Position numbers and translations under genes: made by a program. The notes under the pieces are model-generated. The model did not search any database. It worked only from the letters and a program-made list of their open reading frames with translations, and was not told the DNA's origin. Source: Aquimarina sp. AU58 (lineage in GTDB: Bacteria > Bacteroidota > Bacteroidia > Flavobacteriales > Flavobacteriaceae). From it: DNA of 64,000 nt. How positions within the stretch are numbered: position 1 is the first letter of the stretch; the number at the start of each line of letters is the position of its first letter. This document shows positions 18,080-26,411 of this stretch, piece after piece. Location of the stretch: assembly GCF_900312745.1 (NCBI RefSeq), contig NZ_OMPD01000014.1, positions 930,001 to 994,000 on the forward strand, written 5' to 3'.

Positions 18080-18874
18080 ATGCAATATCAGGGGGTACTA
18101 ACAAAAATGCAAACAGAAATTAATGATCCTATTCAGTATTATCTGGTTTTCGAATCCGATTTTATTCACATGAACCAATTGTTGGATAAAAAAGTACGAA
18201 TAGAATTTGTAGGATATCAGTGTCTTGCTTGTGGTGAAAATAAAAAAATATTTAGACAAGGGTATTGTTATGATGATTTTTACAACCAACCTCAAGTCGG
18301 AGATTGGGTAATGCGTCCAGAGTTAAGTACTGCCCATTTAGATATTGAGGATAGGGATTTAGAATTTGAGAAAAAGGCACAGCTTCAGCCACATATAGTA
18401 TATCTGGCTAATTCTAGTAATGTTAAGGTAGGGGTAACCAGAAAATCTCAGGTACCCACAAGATGGATAGATCAAGGAGCTCATGAAGCTATAGAAATTG
18501 TTGAAGTTCCTAATCGATATTTGGCAGGTATTACTGAAGTAGCTTTAAAAGAAAAGGTTGCCGATAAAACAAATTGGCGTACCATGCTTAAAAATGAAAT
18601 AAAAGATGAAGACCTAACCTCTTTTAAAAACAAATTAAAAGATTTTATACCCGATGAGGTAAAAGAGTATTTTGTCGAAAATGGAAAAGAGACTCAACTT
18701 CGTTTTCCTGTACTTCAATATCCTAATACTGTAAAAAGTCTTAACCTGGAGAAAACACCAGAATACTCTGGTGTGCTAAAAGGAATTAAAGGGCAATATC
18801 TTATTTTTGAAGATAATACAGTCTTTAATGTGAGAAATAACGAAGGATACGTGGTTAGTTTAACAATAACCTAA
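18080..18874 (+). CDS. DUF2797 domain-containing protein
   Basis: A 264-aa cytoplasmic protein. CLACGENKKIFRQGYCYDDF contains Cys pairs forming a zinc-ribbon-like element, and the body contains VYLANSSNVKVGVTRKSQVP then TRWIDQGA, the hallmark of DUF2797 (a GIY-YIG-like arrangement of Y, G and R is apparent, but that relation is my inference). PNRYLAGITEVALKEKVADK is also typical. Function is unknown. Its last 4 bp overlap the end of the convergent decarboxylase gene. Confidence 0.8.
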   Translation: MQYQGVLTKMQTEINDPIQYYLVFESDFIHMNQLLDKKVRIEFVGYQCLACGENKKIFRQGYCYDDFYNQPQVGDWVMRPELSTAHLDIEDRDLEFEKKAQLQPHIVYLANSSNVKVGVTRKSQVPTRWIDQGAHEAIEIVEVPNRYLAGITEVALKEKVADKTNWRTMLKNEIKDEDLTSFKNKLKDFIPDEVKEYFVENGKETQLRFPVLQYPNTVKSLNLEKTPEYSGVLKGIKGQYLIFEDNTVFNVRNNEGYVVSLTIT

Positions 18875-20334
18875 CATGATTCTTTTGTAATTATAATAGC
18901 TAATTCTTCTTTTCCGTAGATTTCACATTGTTGTAACGTACTTTTAATGTCATCAATGGTTGTTCTTGGATTTATAAGGCACATCCTAAGTACGACCTGA
19001 CCTTGCAAAACTGTAGTTACCAGTATTGCTTCTCTAGAATCGACTATTTTTTTAGAAATATTCTGATTGATACGATCTAATTCTTCTTCAGAAAGTTGAT
19101 GACCAATAGGGTGATATCTAAAGTTAATTATAGCTAATGTAGCTGGCGATGTAATTTCCCAATATGTGCTTTTTCGTAAGATATCTTCAGTTTGTTCGGC
19201 AAGATCTATATTGTATTGTATGGCTTTTCTAAAAGATTCGAGGCCAAACGTTTTTAATGACATATAAAACTTTAAAGCACGAAAACGTCGGGTTAATTGA
19301 ATACCATGATCATAAAAATTAATTTCAGATTCATTGCCTTCTATATCTCTTAGATATTCTGGTTTCTCACTAAATGTACCACTTAACCAATTATGATCTT
19401 TAACTAATAAACAACCTATTTCATATGGCTGAAAAAACCACTTGTGTGGATCTACAGTTAGTGAATCTGCTCGTTCGATACCTTTTAAAAGCTTTTTTCC
19501 TTTACTTGCCAAAATTGCTGCACCTCCGTATGCTCCATCAACATGCATCCACAAATTTTCTTCCTGGCAGATATTCGCAATTTCATCCATAGGATCTACA
19601 GTTCCTGTATTGGTAGTTCCTGCAGATGCTATTATGCAAAACGGTTGAAACCCTTCAAGACGATCTTTGGCAATTACATTTTTTAATTTATTTAAAGAAA
19701 CTTTAAATTCTAGATCCGTAGGAATAAGTCTGATCTGCTCTTTTTTAAAACCAATTACTTTGATTGCTTTTATGTTTGAAGAATGAGCTTGATCTGATAA
19801 GTAGATTATTGCTTTAGAAAAATCTTCTCCGCACTTTACTCTTCTGGCTGTTACCAATGCAGTAAGATTTGCCATCGAACCACCACTGGTAAATATTCCT
19901 CCTCCCATTTTTGTCGGAAACCCAAAAATCTTAAGTAACCAGTTCATAACTACTATTTCTAATTCTGCTGCTGCCGGAGATGCAGCCCAACCACCAGAAA
20001 ATATATTAAAACCTGTGGCGATAGTATCGGCCATTGCACTTATGTAGTTACTAGGGCCAGGTACAAAAGAATATGATTTTGGATGGGATACAATACTGCT
20101 GTTCGGAATGACTTGATCCATTACAAAATCCAGAACTTCGTTTGCAGGAGTAGGGTGATCAGGAAGTTCCTCTGTTAATAAAGAATCCATTTCCTCTCTT
20201 GAAGCAATAGTTACAGGCTTTTTTGAGTTCTGAGTCTCAAAATGATCCACAATATGGTCTATAATCTTATATCCATAGCGTTGCATTTCTTCTTTTGGCA
20301 AGCTTAACTTGGAGTTGAAATCGTCTTTATTCAC
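18871..20334 (-). CDS. PLP-dependent aromatic-L-amino-acid decarboxylase family protein
   Basis: A 487-aa group II decarboxylase. The PLP Lys is Lys298 in SLTVDPHKWFFQPYE, and Asp266 in WMHVDGAYGGAA binds the pyridine nitrogen. GGGIFTSGGSMANLTAL is the phosphate-binding region and His184 in SDQAHSSN the ring-stacking residue. Members decarboxylate Trp, Tyr, DOPA, Phe or Glu; the sequence alone does not decide. It lies 101 bp downstream of a LysE-type exporter on the same strand, so export of the amine or precursor is a reasonable inference. It converges on DUF2797 with a 4-bp overlap. Confidence 0.88.
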   Translation of the reverse strand: MNKDDFNSKLSLPKEEMQRYGYKIIDHIVDHFETQNSKKPVTIASREEMDSLLTEELPDHPTPANEVLDFVMDQVIPNSSIVSHPKSYSFVPGPSNYISAMADTIATGFNIFSGGWAASPAAAELEIVVMNWLLKIFGFPTKMGGGIFTSGGSMANLTALVTARRVKCGEDFSKAIIYLSDQAHSSNIKAIKVIGFKKEQIRLIPTDLEFKVSLNKLKNVIAKDRLEGFQPFCIIASAGTTNTGTVDPMDEIANICQEENLWMHVDGAYGGAAILASKGKKLLKGIERADSLTVDPHKWFFQPYEIGCLLVKDHNWLSGTFSEKPEYLRDIEGNESEINFYDHGIQLTRRFRALKFYMSLKTFGLESFRKAIQYNIDLAEQTEDILRKSTYWEITSPATLAIINFRYHPIGHQLSEEELDRINQNISKKIVDSREAILVTTVLQGQVVLRMCLINPRTTIDDIKSTLQQCEIYGKEELAIIITKESC

Positions 20335-20435
20335 AGCAATATAATTTTATCAGAATTGCTGACAAATATAAAAACACTTAACAGATAATTACTTGTATAA
20401 ATGGCTTAAAAAATGGTATTTTGGTATAGCTTACT

Positions 20436-21074
20436 TCATTCGGTTAAAAAATTGATGCCTTGAAAAATAGAAATAACAACCAAGACTATTCCTATAATCC
20501 TAGAAAGTTTAGCTTTTGAATCGCCTGGTTGTTGTGCAATTTTGTTTCCCCATCGACTATAAAAATATAATGTTCCTATTTTTCCTAAGTAAACTCCAAG
20601 AAAGAAAAGAAAAAGAGAGATGAGTGGGTTTTGAACTGTGAGTTTAAAAATATATTTGTTTACCAGTGAAATGGCTAAAACCCAGTAAATAATTACAGGA
20701 GGGTTTAATATAGCTAAAGAAAAACCAGTAAGGAATTTAGATTTGGATAGTTTTAATTTTTTGGATTTATGTTTAGTATTTACTTTATTCTTAAAAAGTA
20801 AGAAATACACGCCAATAGAAAAGAAGAGTATAATGAACGCAATTTGAATCCATTGATTTTCTCGGAAAAAATCAGATAACTCCATACTACTGTGCAATGC
20901 AAAAAGAGCTAATAATACTTCGCCAATCCCTGCTGCCAGTGCTATGTAGGATGCGTTTTTAATATTTTCTTTGACAGAGGTATGAATAACAGCCAGATTG
21001 ACTGCTCCCAAAGGAAGTGCACCTATTACAGCTGTAACAATTCCTAATAAGAGATATAGTACAGATAGTGTCAT
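20436..21074 (-). CDS. LysE/RhtB family amino-acid exporter
   Basis: A 212-aa inner-membrane protein with about six membrane segments. The N-terminal signature LLGIVTAVIGALPLGAVNLAV is the LysE/RhtB pattern (G-x-x-P-G-x-x-N). FSLAILNPPVIIYWVLAI contains the family Asn-Pro motif. These proteins export amino acids or derivatives with proton exchange. It precedes a PLP decarboxylase gene in the same direction (101 bp), which suggests a shared substrate, though the gap is long enough for a separate promoter. Confidence 0.8.
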   Translation of the reverse strand: MTLSVLYLLLGIVTAVIGALPLGAVNLAVIHTSVKENIKNASYIALAAGIGEVLLALFALHSSMELSDFFRENQWIQIAFIILFFSIGVYFLLFKNKVNTKHKSKKLKLSKSKFLTGFSLAILNPPVIIYWVLAISLVNKYIFKLTVQNPLISLFLFFLGVYLGKIGTLYFYSRWGNKIAQQPGDSKAKLSRIIGIVLVVISIFQGINFLTE

Positions 21075-21124
21075 AAATCCTTAGTAGTTATAAATAAAGT
21101 AATCTTACAATTAAATAAAACAAT

Positions 21125-21146
21125 AGAAGCGGCAATTGCCGCTTCT
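21125..21146 (-). terminator. Terminator of the beta-helix/partner module
   Basis: AGAAGCGGCAA and TTGCCGCTTCT form a perfect 11-bp inverted repeat; on the minus strand it is followed by ATTGTTTTATTT, a U-rich tail. It ends the gene whose stop is at 21193. Confidence 0.72.
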
Positions 21147-21192
21147 AACCCTAAGTAAATATGATAATTTAAACACATTACTAATTTAATTT

Positions 21193-21633
21193 TTAAAAAT
21201 TTCCGTTAACTCCTATCCTCATTTTTTTAATGACTTCTTCATAGTACAGGATTGTCCAGATAATTTTTTCTGTATCGGCATACGGAACTAATTCTTCGAT
21301 AGTTTCTTTGGTAACTTCTAAATTTTTTTGCGTAGACTCTTTATTATTTCTAAGAATTTTTAGATGTCGTGAATCTTCTTTGATGCCAATATCACTTAGT
21401 CTTACACCAGGTTCATTAGTAAGTGATAGAAATGGGAGTATGGTCATGATCTCCTCGACCCGATCTTGATATAGTTTTACGAGTTGACCTTTCTTTAAGG
21501 CTTGCAGATCACTAATTGTGTGAAATTTATTGGTCTGATTCCTTTGCGTAAAGAATATGGCTTCATTTGCTTGTTGTGCATAAATTGTACTTATTGCAAG
21601 AAAGAAGATTAAGCTTGTTAATAATTTTGACAT
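21193..21633 (-). CDS. Exported protein of unknown family, partner of beta-helix protein (copy 2)
   Basis: A 146-aa protein starting MSKLLTSLIFFLAISTIYAQ, a signal peptide; I prefer this Met over an ATG 18 bp upstream. I recognise no family. It is a clear paralogue of the protein at 23449-23886: both share KFHTI, the LKKG-LVKLY-DR segment, LTNE-GV-LSDIGIKE, PYADTEKIIW, and the C-terminus RIG-NGNF. No catalytic motif is evident; it is mostly helical. It follows a beta-helix gene by 65 bp, and the same pairing recurs upstream, which implies the two products act together. Confidence 0.7.
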   Translation of the reverse strand: MSKLLTSLIFFLAISTIYAQQANEAIFFTQRNQTNKFHTISDLQALKKGQLVKLYQDRVEEIMTILPFLSLTNEPGVRLSDIGIKEDSRHLKILRNNKESTQKNLEVTKETIEELVPYADTEKIIWTILYYEEVIKKMRIGVNGNF

Positions 21634-21698
21634 AATGTTTGTAATATACATTTGATTTTGATTGATTTTGTACAGTAAAATCAGAGCAAACTATTTTA

Positions 21699-22958
21699 TT
21701 ATTGCATCACCATATAATTGTTTAATGATTTTTTTAACTGAAACTTAGGTACAATAGAGCTTTTGGGGTCATTAAATAAATCATTTACGCCAACAAAGCT
21801 TTCGGTAAATCTATTGTATTTTAAAATATCTAAGGCTCCGTTAATTGCTGCATTACTTGTGGTTATACCTTTACCATGAATATTAAAAAAACTATTATCC
21901 ATCATAAATGCTTTTTGTATTACAGCCAAAGATGTATATGATTTATCAAACTTAACAACATCAGAGAAACCAGATATTTTAGAGTTGTGTATGTATGTTA
22001 TTGCCGAATTAGATGTAGAAATAGCTGCAGTGGTATGCTGGTAATTGGTTTTATCAGACAAGTTAACAAGAGTTGCATTAGCAATAGTAACATCTGTTAT
22101 AGCATCTGGTTTAATGTAACCAAGTTCTGTATTGTATCCATCTATTTCGATAGCATATGATCCCTGGGGACTGTTGATGTATGGATGTCTTATAGCAAGA
22201 ACATTCTTAATTGTCCCTCTAAAACCTTCAGAAATGTGGTAATCATCATCTTGTGCTTTAAGGGAAACCAGATTCTGAATGTTATTTTTTCCTCCGTGAA
22301 TATTATAAGAATCCTGACCCGAATAACTTACCATAATATCTTTTACGATAGAAGAAGTCCCTAAACCATATAGAGATAATCCATTAGATCCATTGTTTCC
22401 AGAAAATTCGATTCTTACAAATCGTAGTATTGTCGTTTCTTCATTTATGTTATTTCCTCCATAAACAGAATACTGAGGGTTGAAATCACCTTCAAGTATA
22501 CCGCTACCTGAAACTGTATTTACTTTTCCAGACCCAGCAATAATTATACCTCCCCAATCTCCACTGTTTCGAGATTTAGGAGCTTTGCTGGATGTAAAAA
22601 CGATAGGATAAGCTTTGGATCCTGCTGCAATCAATTTTGAACCTTTAGAAATAATAAGGTTTGCAGGATTTTCATGATCACATCGTATAATTGTTCCTTC
22701 TTGAATAGTTAAAGATGCACCATTCGTTACATATACATCACCAGACATCGAATACACAATATCATTTCTTAAATAAGTATGATCCATTATAATATTAGGC
22801 AGTTTCTCTTCAGCTTCTGGATAGTCAGTTTTATTAGGTGTAAAATTTGTCCATCCTTTGACCCATCTGTCATTATTTTCATTAAAATCTTGTGCAATAG
22901 CTAGATTAGAAATTAGTAGTAGGATAAAAGCTGTTAATAGAGAACATCTTTTTTTCAT
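21699..22958 (-). CDS. Exported parallel beta-helix protein (copy 2)
   Basis: A 419-aa exported protein (signal MKKRCSLLTAFILLLISNLAIAQ). NDIVYSMSGDVYVTNGASLTI then QEGTIIRCD, KGSKLIAAGSKAYPIVFTSS and SGDWGGIIIAGSGKVN form the stacked repeats seen in Bacteroidota exported beta-helix proteins of the 'GDWGGI' type. Short strands with Asn/Ser ladders continue to the end. I see no T9SS sorting domain and no catalytic triad; it may be a surface or adhesive structural protein. It is about half identical to the 422-aa protein at 23920-25188. Leader motif CCCCAAAA lies 13 nt before the ATG. Confidence 0.72.
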   Translation of the reverse strand: MKKRCSLLTAFILLLISNLAIAQDFNENNDRWVKGWTNFTPNKTDYPEAEEKLPNIIMDHTYLRNDIVYSMSGDVYVTNGASLTIQEGTIIRCDHENPANLIISKGSKLIAAGSKAYPIVFTSSKAPKSRNSGDWGGIIIAGSGKVNTVSGSGILEGDFNPQYSVYGGNNINEETTILRFVRIEFSGNNGSNGLSLYGLGTSSIVKDIMVSYSGQDSYNIHGGKNNIQNLVSLKAQDDDYHISEGFRGTIKNVLAIRHPYINSPQGSYAIEIDGYNTELGYIKPDAITDVTIANATLVNLSDKTNYQHTTAAISTSNSAITYIHNSKISGFSDVVKFDKSYTSLAVIQKAFMMDNSFFNIHGKGITTSNAAINGALDILKYNRFTESFVGVNDLFNDPKSSIVPKFQLKKSLNNYMVMQ

Positions 22959-23369
22959 AATAGTTTATTTTGGGGTTAAACTTTATTTGGAAGAAATTTC
23001 TCTCTCCCAATTTTGGGACTACTAAGATATAAGAGTTTTAACAAAAGTGGTTACGTGTTTACCGTAGACTTTGTACGTTAGTCGTTATTTTAACTTAAAT
23101 TAATAAAATATTATGAGTAAAATTCCTACATGATTATTTTATATTTTGTTGATAATCAAAAAATTAACGAATGTTTATTGGATTTTTGCAAACATTAAAC
23201 AACTTTATTTAGTGAATTCATTTTTTGTTAAAAAAGGGGTGTTTCCCCCCGTTTTAGAGTGCTATTTATAAGTGGTTTTTCTATTAAAATTTTATTTAAG
23301 AACAAAAAAAGACGATATATTACATACAATGAATATGGTTTGTAAGTAAAAAGTATTTTGAAAACCTAT
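22959..23369. other. AT-rich intergenic stretch between the two module copies
   Basis: No gene is visible on either strand. It contains the leader of the downstream (minus) beta-helix gene and a candidate TATCTTAG -7-like element near 23017-23024. A short G4-TGTTT-C6 run at 23236-23250 could form a weak hairpin. The rest is low-complexity A/T. Confidence 0.5.
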
Positions 23370-23413
23370 TTATAAAAAAAATCAGCTTATTAATTGATTA
23401 TAAGCTGATTTGG
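23370..23413 (-). terminator. Terminator of module copy 1
   Basis: Arms AAATCAGCTTAT (23379-23390) and ATAAGCTGATTT form a 12-bp stem. On the minus strand the stem is followed by a run of seven T. It lies 36 bp past the stop of the 145-aa partner gene. Confidence 0.85.
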
Positions 23414-23448
23414 TTTATATGGATAGAAATATCTACTAATATACTGGA

Positions 23449-23886
23449 CTAAAAATTTCCGTTAGCGCCTATTCTAACTTTTTTAATTACTTCTTCAAAA
23501 TATAAAATACCCCAAATAATCTTTTCTGTATCCGCATAAGGAATAAATTCTGAAATTAAGTTTTTATTACTTTCAGTCATGTCTGTAGTCATCGTATGGT
23601 GTTTGTTAAGCGATTTTAAATGATCAGAACTTTCTTTAATACCAATGTCAGACAATTTAACACCAGCTTCATTGGTAAGAGCTAAATAAGGTAGAACAGT
23701 TATTATTTCATTAATACGATCTGTATACAATTTAACAAGTTCGCCTTTTTTTAGGTCTTCTAATTCATCTATAGTGTGAAATTTTTTGGTTAATGCCTTT
23801 TGCTCAAAAAAAACATTCTTTCTTGTTTGAGCATAATTAAGGTTGATGATAAAAAATACAAAGAAAGCGGTACTAAATAATTTCAT
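23449..23886 (-). CDS. Exported protein of unknown family, partner of beta-helix protein (copy 1)
   Basis: A 145-aa protein with signal peptide MKLFSTAFFVFFIINLNYAQ. It is the paralogue of the 146-aa protein at 21193-21633; conserved blocks are KKFHTIDELEDLKKGELVKL, LTNEAGVKLSDIGIKES, FIPYADTEKIIWGILYFEEV and RIGANGNF. Unrecognised family. It follows the 422-aa beta-helix gene by 33 bp and is closed by a strong terminator, so each beta-helix gene has its own partner. The conserved last nine residues may be a functional tail. Confidence 0.72.
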   Translation of the reverse strand: MKLFSTAFFVFFIINLNYAQTRKNVFFEQKALTKKFHTIDELEDLKKGELVKLYTDRINEIITVLPYLALTNEAGVKLSDIGIKESSDHLKSLNKHHTMTTDMTESNKNLISEFIPYADTEKIIWGILYFEEVIKKVRIGANGNF

Positions 23887-23919
23887 TATTGTGATGATTT
23901 TAAGTGCATATATTCAAAT

Positions 23920-25188
23920 TTACTGCATTACAGTATAATTTTTCGAATCCTTTAGTGTAAATATTGGTTTTTTTTCATCAAATGGATCAGTAAATAGATC
24001 GGCAGCACTTTTAAAATGATTTGTATACATATTATACTTCAACAATTGATCAGTATTTATGGTAGAGCTATATTGTGTCAGGACTGATTTACTGTGTACG
24101 TTAAAAACACTATTTTCTAAGGAGAAATACTTTTGAAGATCAGAATATGATTTGTAGGTTTTATCAAATTTTACAACATTAGCAAAACCAGATATACGCA
24201 TGTTGGTAAGATTGAGTTTAGCTAAATTCTTAGACGAAATTGCAGCAGTAGTATGTTGGTAATTGTTTTGATCGGATAGGTTTACTAAAGTTGCATTTTT
24301 GATACGTATGTTTGATAATGCTTCTAGATCGATAAATCCTTCTTTTTTGTCATACCCATCTGCTTCGATAACATAAGAACCACTAATATCACTAATATAT
24401 GGATGTCTAATTGCAAGAATATTGCTTAATTCTCCATTATATCCTAATGTAAAATCATAATCATCATCTTTTGCTTTGTAAGAGATTAGGTTAGACATGT
24501 TCACGTTACCTCCAAAACATTCGAAAGAATCATCTGCCGAATAACTGATCATAACATTGTTTATGATCGAATTACTTCCTAGTGCATAAAGGGATAATCC
24601 ATTTAACTCTTTGGATTGATTGATTTTTTTTCCTGCATATTCAATTCGAACATACGACATCATGGTTGTTAATTCATTTTCTTGTGTTCCTCCGTACGAA
24701 GAATATTGAGGTAGAAAATTCCCTTCTATAGTTTTAGATCCGGCAGGCGAATTAATTGTACCGGATCCGGCAATTATGATACCGCCCCAATCTCCAGCTT
24801 TTCTGGATTTTTGGGCATTATTTGATGTAAATACAATTGGAAACCCTTTTGTACCTCTTGCAATTAATTTAGAACCTTTGGTTATTACCAGGCTTGCTTC
24901 ATTTTCGACATCACATCTAATTATAGTTCCTTCTTGTATTGTTAGAGTAGCATTATTAATTACATAAACATTTCCAGACATTAGATACGTCACATCATTT
25001 TTTAAATAAGAGTTACTATCAATAATATTAGGAAGTACTTCTTCGGGATCTGGGTACTCTCTTTGATTAGGGTCAAAATTTGTCCATCCTTTAATCCATC
25101 GCATTTGATTGTCATTAATTTCTGTTTGCGAGAATGATAAAAAGGAAAGAGAATAAAAAAGAATTATGGAAATACTCTTCAATTTCAT
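23920..25188 (-). CDS. Exported parallel beta-helix protein (copy 1)
   Basis: A 422-aa exported protein (signal MKLKSISIILFYSLSFLSFSQ). It shares with copy 2 the opening RWIKGWTNFDPNQREYP, the NDVTYLMSGNVYVINNATLT strand run, EGTIIRCD, KGSKLIARGTKGFPIVFTS, GDWGGIIIAGSG, YVIEADGYDKKEG, LVNLSDQNNYQHTTAAIS and the C-terminal YTVMQ. Predicted right-handed beta helix; role unknown. No sorting domain, so export beyond the periplasm is uncertain. It heads the first copy of the duplicated module; the 200 bp upstream are AT-rich with no firm promoter. Confidence 0.72.
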   Translation of the reverse strand: MKLKSISIILFYSLSFLSFSQTEINDNQMRWIKGWTNFDPNQREYPDPEEVLPNIIDSNSYLKNDVTYLMSGNVYVINNATLTIQEGTIIRCDVENEASLVITKGSKLIARGTKGFPIVFTSNNAQKSRKAGDWGGIIIAGSGTINSPAGSKTIEGNFLPQYSSYGGTQENELTTMMSYVRIEYAGKKINQSKELNGLSLYALGSNSIINNVMISYSADDSFECFGGNVNMSNLISYKAKDDDYDFTLGYNGELSNILAIRHPYISDISGSYVIEADGYDKKEGFIDLEALSNIRIKNATLVNLSDQNNYQHTTAAISSKNLAKLNLTNMRISGFANVVKFDKTYKSYSDLQKYFSLENSVFNVHSKSVLTQYSSTINTDQLLKYNMYTNHFKSAADLFTDPFDEKKPIFTLKDSKNYTVMQ

Positions 25189-25383
25189 AGCTAGGGGGAT
25201 TTAGTTTTGTAGTAAAATTATAACTATATACATACTTATATTGTAGGTATAAGATTACTAAATTGTTAACGTATCTTTAACAGGTGTATTGCATCCAAGA
25301 TTATGTTTTTATCAGTGAAACTCTATTTTGAAAAGTAGCGTAGTAATGTATTCAAAATAAATAGTTGAACTAATCCTGGTTTT

Positions 25384-25640
25384 TTAGCGGGATCTTAGGT
25401 TTAATACCCTGTTTAAGGTAATAATTTCATCTTTGAGAATATCCGGATCTTGTTTTTCTGGTAAATCTAATTCATATTGATGCTCATATACGGTATTGCT
25501 TCTAATTATGGATTGCAAGTATATTTTCTGCGCCAATACGCTGGGCAATTATATCAAAATCAAAATAAGGCCTGTCTTCAACAACACTAGTATCTTTTGG
25601 GAAGACTAGTTGTTGTAAATCATAGTGATCATGCTCTTTG
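25384..25640 (-). pseudogene. Frameshifted C-terminal remnant of an unrecognised gene
   Basis: On the minus strand one frame reads DHYDLQQLVFPKDTSVVEDR then PYFDFDIIAQRIGAENIL and hits a stop near 25502. A one-base shift continues QSIIRSNTVYEHQYELDLPE and KQDPDILKDEIITLNRVL to a stop at 25384. The two pieces join as one plausible protein tail. The 5' part is missing and replaced by transposase-like sequence on the other strand from about 25630. Family unknown. Confidence 0.4.
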
Positions 25641-25888
25641 GTAAAGAGGTTATCGAATCCATAGTAGTAGACAAGGAGTTTATAGGGGAACAATGGCTAG
25701 AGTATCTTAACCGTAATAAGATCAGGTATTATATTCTTATCAAAAACAACTTTAAAGTATTCATTCCTCATAAAAACAAAGAGATGAAGTCCAGTCATCT
25801 GTTCAATCAACATAAAACTACTGAGTTTATTTTATTACCTCAAGATCGCCTACATCAACGGACAACTTTGTTGTCTCTCGGGATGTAA
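25625..25888 (+). mobile_element. IS4-type transposase remnant
   Basis: An 87-codon fragment reads LFGKEVIESIVVDKEFIGEQ, WLEYLNRNKIRYYILIKNNF and KVFIPHKNKEMKSSHLFNQ. This resembles the middle of IS4-family DDE transposases (the A/VDREFIG and RIKxNFKV region, with the second catalytic Asp in VVDKEF). No start region, no C-terminal Y-R-E-K block and no intact inverted repeats are present. It is therefore a decayed fragment. Neighbouring sequence includes a long hairpin and a truncated opposing gene, marking a hotspot of insertion and decay. Confidence 0.65.
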
Positions 25889-25933
25889 ACTTGGGAATAA
25901 CACAGGGAAACTTGTCGCGAACCAGTTACAAGG

Positions 25934-25971
25934 TTGTCCTGTTTTTTTGATTATTCAAAGAATCAGGACAA
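25934..25971. repeat. Long hairpin beside the IS remnant
   Basis: TTGTCCTG at 25934-25941 pairs with CAGGACAA at 25964-25971. Pairing continues inward (TTTTTTGA with TCAAAGAA) to a TTAT loop, giving about 17 bp with one mismatch and one G-T pair. It lies 45 bp past the transposase fragment, so it could be part of the element end or its terminator. Confidence 0.5.
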
Positions 25972-26071
25972 TATAGAGTCAATAGTATTATAGTTTTACA
26001 AAAATGCTAGAAAGGGGGGGACGACAATTTTCCTTTTTAAAGGGAAATTTACAATGTTGCGCATACAATTG

Positions 26072-26143
26072 TTTATCTATCCCGCCTCAATCCTCCCAAA
26101 GGGAGGGGAATAAGCTTTCCTTCGGGTCTGGGAGATAGATAAA
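26072..26143. repeat. Palindromic MITE/REP-like element
   Basis: Outer arms TTTATCTATC (26072-26081) and GATAGATAAA (26134-26143) are inverted. Inside is a second perfect hairpin CCTCCC-AAA-GGGAGG (26092-26106). Nested inverted repeats with G/C-rich centre in an AT-rich gap look like a small non-autonomous mobile or repeated intergenic element. No coding potential. Confidence 0.45.
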
Positions 26144-26411
26144 TAAGGTTGGTTTTTTGTTCACTCTAGTATCTGTACTTGCTTTATAATAGAAAATCTA
26201 TTACATCTTTGAAATACTGCAAATATTACCGTTTCCCTATATTTTTCAATTTTACCATAATGATGCTATACAAAAATTAAAAAACATCAGCATTTATGGT
26301 ATTTCAACCTGTTTTGTAAAATGGGAAACTGTTTAAAAATCAATGAATTGAATCCTATTGAATAGTCCGGGTTTAAATAATTTTTTAAAACAAACTTAAT
26401 TTCACACAATC

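Larger units (their letters stand above)
21193..25188 (-). repeat. Tandem duplication of a two-gene module
   Basis: The order beta-helix gene then small partner gene occurs twice head-to-tail: 25188-23449 and 22958-21193. Both genes of each unit are paralogous to their counterparts across their full length, so the whole pair duplicated together. Divergence is high at the DNA level, so the event is old. Each copy has its own terminator. Confidence 0.8.
25189..26411. other. 1.2-kb decayed accessory region
   Basis: No intact gene. Contents from left to right: 195 bp of AT-rich sequence upstream of a beta-helix gene, a frameshifted gene tail, an IS4-type fragment, a long hairpin, a second inverted repeat near 26027-26050 (TTTCCTTTTTAAAGGGAAA), a nested palindromic element, then about 270 bp of leader before the astacin gene with nothing recognisable. 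Confidence 0.6.

Noticed and set aside
23236..23250. GGGG-TGTTT-CCCC hairpin as a terminator
   Set aside because: Stem is only 4 bp and it lies 220 bp beyond the nearest terminator, without clear role.
25502..25693. Intact 63-codon minus-strand gene
   Set aside because: Its first third is the antisense of the transposase fragment; better explained as the truncated, frameshifted tail of an older gene.
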